Below, piece after piece: positions 60,123-64,000 of a stretch of DNA of 64,000 nucleotides. The notes under the pieces were generated by a model. It was not told the origin of the DNA. It did no database searches and saw nothing but the letters and a program-made list of their open reading frames with translations. The stretch's first letter is position 1, and each line of letters opens with the position of its first letter. The translations under genes were made by a program, and so were the position numbers. The stretch is from Bradyrhizobium sp. AZCC 1610 (GTDB taxonomy: Bacteria; Pseudomonadota; Alphaproteobacteria; Rhizobiales; Xanthobacteraceae), in contig NZ_JAZHRR010000001.1 of NCBI RefSeq assembly GCF_036924515.1, forward strand, positions 4,311,001 through 4,375,000, in the 5' to 3' direction.

Positions 60123-61081
60123 TTCTTGATCAGGCCGAGATCGGTCATGACGACCTTGTTCTCATTGTCGATCTTGGCGAGGAACTGCGCATAGTCATTG
60201 GCATTGAGGAACGCCACGCGGGTGCCTTGCAGCTTCATCGCCTGGGCGAAGCTCGGCTCCTTGGTCGCCTTGCTGCAGGCCTCCTCGAGCTTGGCACGCG
60301 CCGGCGCGGGCGTCCCCTTGGGGACGAATATACCGCGCGCCACTTCGTAAACGATGTTCATGCCGAGCTCCTTGAGCGTCGGCACGTCGGGCGATTCCGG
60401 ATCGCGCTTCTCGCTGGCGATCGCGATGTAGCGCAGCAGGCCGGCTTCGACCTTGCCCTTCTGCGTCAGGTTGGAGTCCGTAAGGTTGATGTGGCCGCCG
60501 AGCAGCGCATTCATTCGCGGGGCCAAGCCGTCGTAGGACACGAATTTGAATTTCACGCCGGCCGCCTTCTCGATCATGGCCGGGAAGATATGGCTGGTCG
60601 AGCCGAGCGTGGCGCCGACAGTGATCTCGCCCGGCCGCTTCTTGGCGTCGTCTGCGAGCTCCTGCCAGTTCTTCCAGGGCGTTTTGGCGCTTGCGGTCAG
60701 CACCGAGGGTGTCGCCGAAACCAGGCAGATCGGTTCGAAGTCGCTGTACTTGACGTCACTGATGCCGGCGTAGAACGTCAGATGGATATAGTCGTGCACG
60801 GCATAGATCGTATAGCCGTCTGCCGCCGCGGCCTTGGCCTCGCGCGCACCGGTGGTGCCGGACGCGCCGCTGACATTGGCGACGACCACCGGCTGGCCAA
60901 TGTGCTTCTGGAATTCGACGGCGAATGGCCGGAAGATGTTGTCGGTATCGCCGCCCGCAGCCCATGGCACGATCATCTTGATGGGGCGGTCGGGATATTG
61001 CGCCATCGCCGGCGCCGATAAAGCAGCCAGCACCCCGGTCAGCGCGGCAGCGCCGGCCATCGTCACCAACGTCCTTGCCAT
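60119..61081 (-). CDS. Tripartite tricarboxylate transporter periplasmic binding protein (TctC/Bug family)
   Basis: 320 residues. The signal peptide ends near AMAQ (about 27). The mature protein starts YPDRPIKMIVPWAAGGDTDN, the Bug-family signature, with GASGTTGAREAKAAAADGYT and PTLKELGMNIVYEVARGIFV further on. The second ATG is chosen because AGGGAG lies 6 bases before it; an ATG 6 bases upstream overlaps that site. The protein delivers a carboxylate to the TctAB permease. The ligand is unknown. Confidence 0.93.
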   Translation of the reverse strand: MARTLVTMAGAAALTGVLAALSAPAMAQYPDRPIKMIVPWAAGGDTDNIFRPFAVEFQKHIGQPVVVANVSGASGTTGAREAKAAAADGYTIYAVHDYIHLTFYAGISDVKYSDFEPICLVSATPSVLTASAKTPWKNWQELADDAKKRPGEITVGATLGSTSHIFPAMIEKAAGVKFKFVSYDGLAPRMNALLGGHINLTDSNLTQKGKVEAGLLRYIAIASEKRDPESPDVPTLKELGMNIVYEVARGIFVPKGTPAPARAKLEEACSKATKEPSFAQAMKLQGTRVAFLNANDYAQFLAKIDNENKVVMTDLGLIKK

Positions 61082-61183
61082 CGTCATCTCCCTGGGTCGT
61101 TTTTGTGGGCCATTCAGGCTCTCTGTCGGGACAATAACAGCCGAGCCCCGCAGGGGAAAGCCCTGCGGCGGCTCGCATGCTCC

Positions 61184-61310
61184 CTACGGCCAGCAGGTGA
61201 TGGACGTGCTGTGCCGTTCTGCGTCTTATCCCGAGCTCCCACACTCCATCGCGAACCTCGGCGCGATCAAGTGTCAACGCGGCCTCCGTCAGCTCACCCG
61301 GCGGAGGCCG
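61184..61310 (+). repeat. Copy 2 of the flgH 3' end / terminator segment
   Basis: A direct copy of 57023-57151. It starts with the flgH codons for the C-terminal YGQQVMDVL but has lost one base, so the frame and stop are gone, and two further bases are missing after AAGTGT. The hairpin is weaker (GGCCTCCG / CGGAGGCC, 61281-61309) but here it is followed by a T-run (61317-61322). It lies between the divergent-side start of tctC and the DUF3551 gene. Confidence 0.85.
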
Positions 61311-61370
61311 CGTTCGCTTTTTGAACGGTGCATCGCGAAACGTCGTGAATGCTATTGGCGCGGTCCGATG

Positions 61371-61634
61371 TCAGTTCGAACGGCGACGCGCACGGCTCTT
61401 GTCGATGAGCTGGGCGTTGGCGCTGAAGTTGCGATTGTCGGTGCAATAAGCCGTCCGGCCCGAAGCCGCGGTTTGGCACTGCACGTTGGTCGTGAAGATA
61501 CAATCGCCCGATCCGCCGGCGAAGTCGTCGCCCTGAACGCAGTAGGGGTAATCCTTCGCAGAGGCCGCGCTAAGGCCGGTGAAGAAGACAATTGCCGATG
61601 TCACGAGGGCAAGAAATACCATACGCATACGCAT
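61371..61634 (-). CDS. DUF3551-family exported protein
   Basis: 87 residues. The signal peptide ends near ASAK (about 27). The mature part has the family cysteine pattern: YPYCVQGDDFAGGSGDCIFT, VQCQTAASGRTAYC and a DNRNF segment, so two disulfides are likely. The family is small and mostly found in Bradyrhizobium-type bacteria; function unknown. GGAGGG lies 4 bases before the first of three closely spaced ATGs. Confidence 0.88.
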   Translation of the reverse strand: MRMRMVFLALVTSAIVFFTGLSAASAKDYPYCVQGDDFAGGSGDCIFTTNVQCQTAASGRTAYCTDNRNFSANAQLIDKSRARRRSN

Positions 61635-62015
61635 GTTTCCCTCCTACGCTAACAGGGCCTTCGTAGGTCCGGGCTCGTTTTGGCCGCGTGAGGTATTTCA
61701 CAGTGCCAAGGTCACTGTTAGTTGATGGCGCCAGCACTCGTGGCGGAGATCGTGGTCGGCTTGAAAAACTAGTGATTCGGTTTGAAGCCCGAGGTCGGAG
61801 GGAATTCGCATCGGCGGCCCCGACAGAGATAGTGGTCGGCGAACGTCTCTCCCAACCCATCGTTTCGATCGCAACGAGGTTAGCGGGCGTCAGTCGCAAT
61901 AAGCCCAGGATGCGCTACTCGCGTATCGTAGCCGTGCATCGATGCGTAACCCTTCCCCCGGAACGTTTGCCCGCACCTCTTCGTTTTTCATCTATCAACC
62001 GCAACGGAGGGAACC
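61635..62015. other. 381-base gap upstream of the PRC-barrel gene
   Basis: No convincing gene. The left end is the upstream region of the leftward DUF3551 gene. The right end holds a clear EcfG-type promoter (separate entry) and a CGGAGGG ribosome site. An open frame running through it in the other phase has no ribosome site and is not supported. Confidence 0.5.
61960..61985 (+). promoter_or_regulatory. EcfG-type general stress promoter before PRC-barrel gene
   Basis: GGAAC (61960-61964) and CGTT (61982-61985) are 17 bases apart, matching GGAAC-N16/17-CGTT. It lies 31 bases before the ATG of the PRC-barrel gene. Confidence 0.75.
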
Positions 62016-62375
62016 ATGTCTCTGGAAGCAAACGAAACCGGCAACCTGATCGGCAGCGACAAGGTCGAGGGAACTGCGGTCTACGGCGCCGATAGCAACA
62101 AGATCGGCTCGATCGAGCGCGTCATGATCGACAAGAAGAGCGGCAGGGTGTCCTACGCCGTGCTCTCCTTCGGCGGCTTTCTCGGCATCGGCGACGACCA
62201 TTATCCGCTGCCCTGGCAATCGCTGAAATACGATACCTCGCTCGGCGGCTACGTTACCGGGGTGACGGAAGCGCAGCTCAAGGGCGCACCGCATTACCGC
62301 AACGACAACGCCTGGAACTGGAGCGACCAGACCAGGACCCGCACCGTCAACGACTACTACGGCGTCGCGATCTGA
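62016..62375 (+). CDS. PRC-barrel domain protein
   Basis: 119 residues. The PRC barrel occupies about 10-85: GNLIGSDKVEGTAVYGADSN, KIGSIERVMIDKKSGRVSYA, then VLSFGGFLGIGDDHYPLPWQ and LKYDTSLGGYVTGVTEAQL. The C-terminus ends NWSDQTRTRTVNDYYGVAI. Single PRC-barrel proteins of this type are often induced by stress. GGAGGG lies 5 to 6 bases before the ATG, and an EcfG promoter lies upstream. A hairpin terminator follows. Confidence 0.9.
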   Translation: MSLEANETGNLIGSDKVEGTAVYGADSNKIGSIERVMIDKKSGRVSYAVLSFGGFLGIGDDHYPLPWQSLKYDTSLGGYVTGVTEAQLKGAPHYRNDNAWNWSDQTRTRTVNDYYGVAI

Positions 62376-62400
62376 TCGCGGTCACACCTTGACTTTCGAA

Positions 62401-62423
62401 GGGCCCGCCTCGATGGCGGGCCC
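62401..62423 (+). terminator. Hairpin terminator of the PRC-barrel gene
   Basis: GGGCCCGCC and GGCGGGCCC form a perfect 9-base stem with a 5-base loop (TCGAT), 25 bases after the stop codon. No long T-run follows, so termination may be partial. Confidence 0.65.
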
Positions 62424-62501
62424 TCTGCAAACGCAGGTGCGCTCCTGTCAGCGGAGAACTAATCCTGCTGCTTTGCGTTGGGATCTGCGGGAGACAGAGC
62501 A

Positions 62502-62582
62502 ATGGGAAAATTCTTCTTGATCATTATCGCTATAAGCGTCGCCGTTCTGGTGGCGATGGGTGCGTATGTTATCAGCCTGTGA
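62502..62582 (+). CDS. 26-residue single-helix membrane protein
   Basis: A very short gene: ATG, 25 more codons and TGA. Almost the whole product is one hydrophobic helix (GKFFLIIIAISVAVLVAMGA, then YVISL). GGGAGA lies 6 bases before the ATG. Upstream, AGAAC-N16-CGTT (62455-62479) resembles an EcfG promoter with one mismatch, and the preceding gene ends in a terminator, so this could be an independent stress-induced small protein. The short length makes chance a real alternative. Confidence 0.5.
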   Translation: MGKFFLIIIAISVAVLVAMGAYVISL

Positions 62583-62867
62583 CGGCGATGCGATTGCCAA
62601 CAGCTCGACCAGAAGCACTGGCTGAGGGACCGGGCCACCGGCACGTTTGTCATCAATCGCGTCGCCCCAAACCATCGGTCTCACGACCACCGATGCCGCC
62701 GCGAGAGAAGCGAAACGGCGCTTTCGTGTCTCCTCACCAAGGTCGCTAAAAAAGCAGGCTCCAACGCATCTCGGGGGGAAGATTGCGCCGAAGCCTGACA
62801 AGGTTACTGCGTGTCCAGTGACACGTTTGCATAATTTTCCCGACCGAGAATCGTTCCTTCCCGGACG

Positions 62868-63011
62868 TCACTTCTTCACGGTTCCGCCAGGAGAAGTGGC
62901 ATCGCCTTTCTTGTCCACGGCGCCAGCAGTTCCCGCGGCATTGCCATGTGCGAGCGCAGCGGTGCTGGCGAGTGCCAGGGCTGCCACGAGCGAAATGGAT
63001 TTCATCTTCAT
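62868..63011 (-). CDS. 47-residue small exported protein
   Basis: A short gene whose product starts MKMKSISLVAALALASTAAL, a good signal peptide (cleavage near ALAHG at about 21), leaving a mature peptide of about 26 residues rich in Gly, Ala, Lys and Thr and ending VKK. It has a weak GCGGGAAA upstream. No family recognised. It could be a small secreted or periplasmic peptide. Confidence 0.5.
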   Translation of the reverse strand: MKMKSISLVAALALASTAALAHGNAAGTAGAVDKKGDATSPGGTVKK

Positions 63012-63717
63012 AGTCGTTTCCCGCCTGCCTCACGCTCCACTAATTAATTGCGGCTGCCTGCATACGTTCCTGCATCCCTCGTCAGGCGGGTGCGCCACGA
63101 ACGCACGCAAGCCTGCCGCGTCCAGTCCCCACAAGAGAGACATGTTGCGATCGTCACAGATGATGCGGTGGGCGCGGCAGCAATCGGGTGTGCAAGTTTG
63201 TCGCAGGGCGGCATTCCCTGCATGCGCTTTCAGTCGGCAGCACTTGCCCGCCAGATGCAATTGGTTAACGAAGCTGCGGGCGGCAAGATCGGCTGGTCCT
63301 GGCATCCGTTATCAGCGCCACGCAGGCGAACCTTTGTCGAGCTCGGCCAGGTTTTCGATTAACCATTAATTTCCTAATGACGGTAGCAAGACGAATTCGT
63401 CGTCGGCGCGAGCGCGACTTAAGCCGTTAAAACCCTTGCACAGAGAGCGTCGGTTGATCCCGAGCACCTGTGGTGACGGGCGTGTGCCTGCGACCAATGC
63501 ACACGGGCTTGCGGGTGCCCGGTGGCCCGGCATTCCCTGCGCCCTCTTTCTTTTTTGAGGGAACCGGTTAGCATGACCTTGGGTGAAGCGAGCCGCGGCA
63601 ACGCGAACACACAGCCAGTTGTCATTCGTTCTCGCAGGCAGGCGATCGAGTATTCCAGAGACAGCAGTGATGGACACGACAGGTCGCGGCATACTGGATG
63701 CCCCGCAAGTGCGGGGC
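63012..63717. other. 706-base stretch without a supported gene
   Basis: Several open frames are present on both strands but none has a recognisable product, good ribosome site or codon pattern like its neighbours. It contains a weak dyad with a T-run (CCCTC/GAGGG around 63542-63561). Its right end carries a strong hairpin that reaches into the next gene's start codon (separate entry). Confidence 0.45.
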
Positions 63718-63719
63718 AT
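63698..63719. repeat. Hairpin (REP-like) overlapping the next start codon
   Basis: ATGCCCCGC and GCGGGGCAT form a perfect 9-base stem with the loop AAGT. The right arm contains the AT of the ATG at 63718. The flanking bases (ATACTGG before, GACC after) resemble common Bradyrhizobium intergenic repeats. Confidence 0.65.
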
Positions 63720-64000
63720 GACCATCTCCCATGCGGCAATTCTACTCCTCCTCGCGATCCTCATCCCGGCCTCGGCTGCCTTGGCCGAGCCGTGCAGCAA
63801 GCCGACAGCACGCTCCAAGATTGCCGAGACGCTCAAGCTCGCCTCGGAGCAGCGGCCGGTCAATATCACGTTCCGCACCCACGCCGACGGTGTGAAGCTA
63901 TCGATCGGCCTCAAGTCGAAATATCCCGACGATATGACCATCATCCTGCAGAACGACTTCGAGCAGTTGAACATAAAGGACGACCGCTTCGAGGTCTTGC
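63718..64000 (+). CDS. Exported protein of unknown function, cut by window edge
   Basis: The gene runs off the right edge; 94 codons are visible. From the ATG used, a signal peptide (MTISHAAILLLLAILIPASA, then ALAE) is followed by CSKPTARSKIAETLKLASEQ, RPVNITFRTHADGVKLSIG and DDMTIILQNDFEQLNIKDDR, a beta-rich start I cannot assign. An in-frame ATG at 63670 would add 16 residues encoded by a repeat hairpin, which makes it the weaker choice. The ATG at 63718 itself lies inside the hairpin. Confidence 0.6.
   Translation, partial: MTISHAAILLLLAILIPASAALAEPCSKPTARSKIAETLKLASEQRPVNITFRTHADGVKLSIGLKSKYPDDMTIILQNDFEQLNIKDDRFEVL

Noticed and set aside
57152..61183. Composite transposon bounded by the flgH-tail repeats
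   Set aside because: No transposase or terminal inverted repeats inside; the repeats are gene/terminator sequence, not insertion-sequence ends.
61688..62095. 135-codon frame overlapping the PRC-barrel start
   Set aside because: No ribosome site, crosses the EcfG promoter and is in a different phase from the clear PRC-barrel gene.
63366..63974. 202-codon leftward frame
   Set aside because: Antisense to the exported protein at the right edge; no signal or domain.

Overview
The window looks like chromosomal DNA of a GC-rich alphaproteobacterium of the Bradyrhizobium/Rhodopseudomonas branch of the Rhizobiales. The evidence is a Caulobacter-type flagellar cluster with cckA directly beyond flhB, a sigma-54 -24/-12 promoter before flgF, EcfG-type general-stress promoters (GGAAC-N16/17-CGTT), many small DUF-type proteins typical of that group (DUF3551, DUF3606, DUF1488, DUF6468) and palindromic intergenic repeats of the kind common in Bradyrhizobium. 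I see no rRNA or tRNA genes, CRISPR array, prophage or complete insertion sequence.

Layout. 1-7.7 kb: an envelope/signalling cluster with a secreted caspase-like protein, a lipoprotein, a two-partner-secretion outer-membrane transporter (TpsB), a FecR-domain protein and a CHASE2-PAS-GGDEF-EAL protein whose CHASE2 domain is broken by one extra base. 7.8-16.9 kb: mixed small operons, including a FemAB-like acyltransferase with a cupin-like protein, NIPSNAP and DsbA-like proteins, an XRE/MmyB-type regulator and a compact nitric-oxide unit. In that unit a group III truncated haemoglobin and a 44-residue membrane protein face an NsrR-like Rrf2 regulator across a near-perfect 27-bp palindrome. A SET-domain methyltransferase and small exported proteins follow. 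16.9-21.0 kb: a TetR regulator, a carotenoid oxygenase, a MAPEG protein and two membrane proteins; the same pair of operators flanks both rightward promoters. 21.1-30.3 kb: housekeeping and accessory genes (DUF429, MaoC, class I fumarase, a toxin-antitoxin pair with a broken toxin, an isoprenylcysteine methyltransferase-like protein, a GFA protein, a GST, DUF3606 and exported proteins).

30.4-57.1 kb: the cell-cycle and flagellar region. A Tim44-domain protein and the CckA hybrid kinase precede a leftward block flgB-flgC-fliE-fliQ-fliR-flhB and a rightward fliO-fliP pair followed by a diguanylate cyclase. After several unrelated small genes and a D-2-hydroxyacid dehydrogenase, a second leftward block holds fliL-fliM-DUF6468-motE-like and a 1262-residue AMIN/TPR protein, with two rightward genes between the last two. 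Opposite it runs flgF-flgG-flgA-flgH. Together these encode rod, rod cap, export gate, switch, L-ring and P-ring chaperone parts of one flagellum, plus likely regulators.

57.1-64 kb: two small stress-type genes (YidB, GlsB/YeaQ-like) and a tripartite tricarboxylate transporter operon lie between two direct copies of the flgH 3' end and terminator. A DUF3551 protein, an EcfG-controlled PRC-barrel gene, two very small proteins (26 and 47 residues) and a truncated exported protein at the right edge complete the window.

Coordinates, frames and motifs were read by eye. Family names rest on motif recognition, not on searches.
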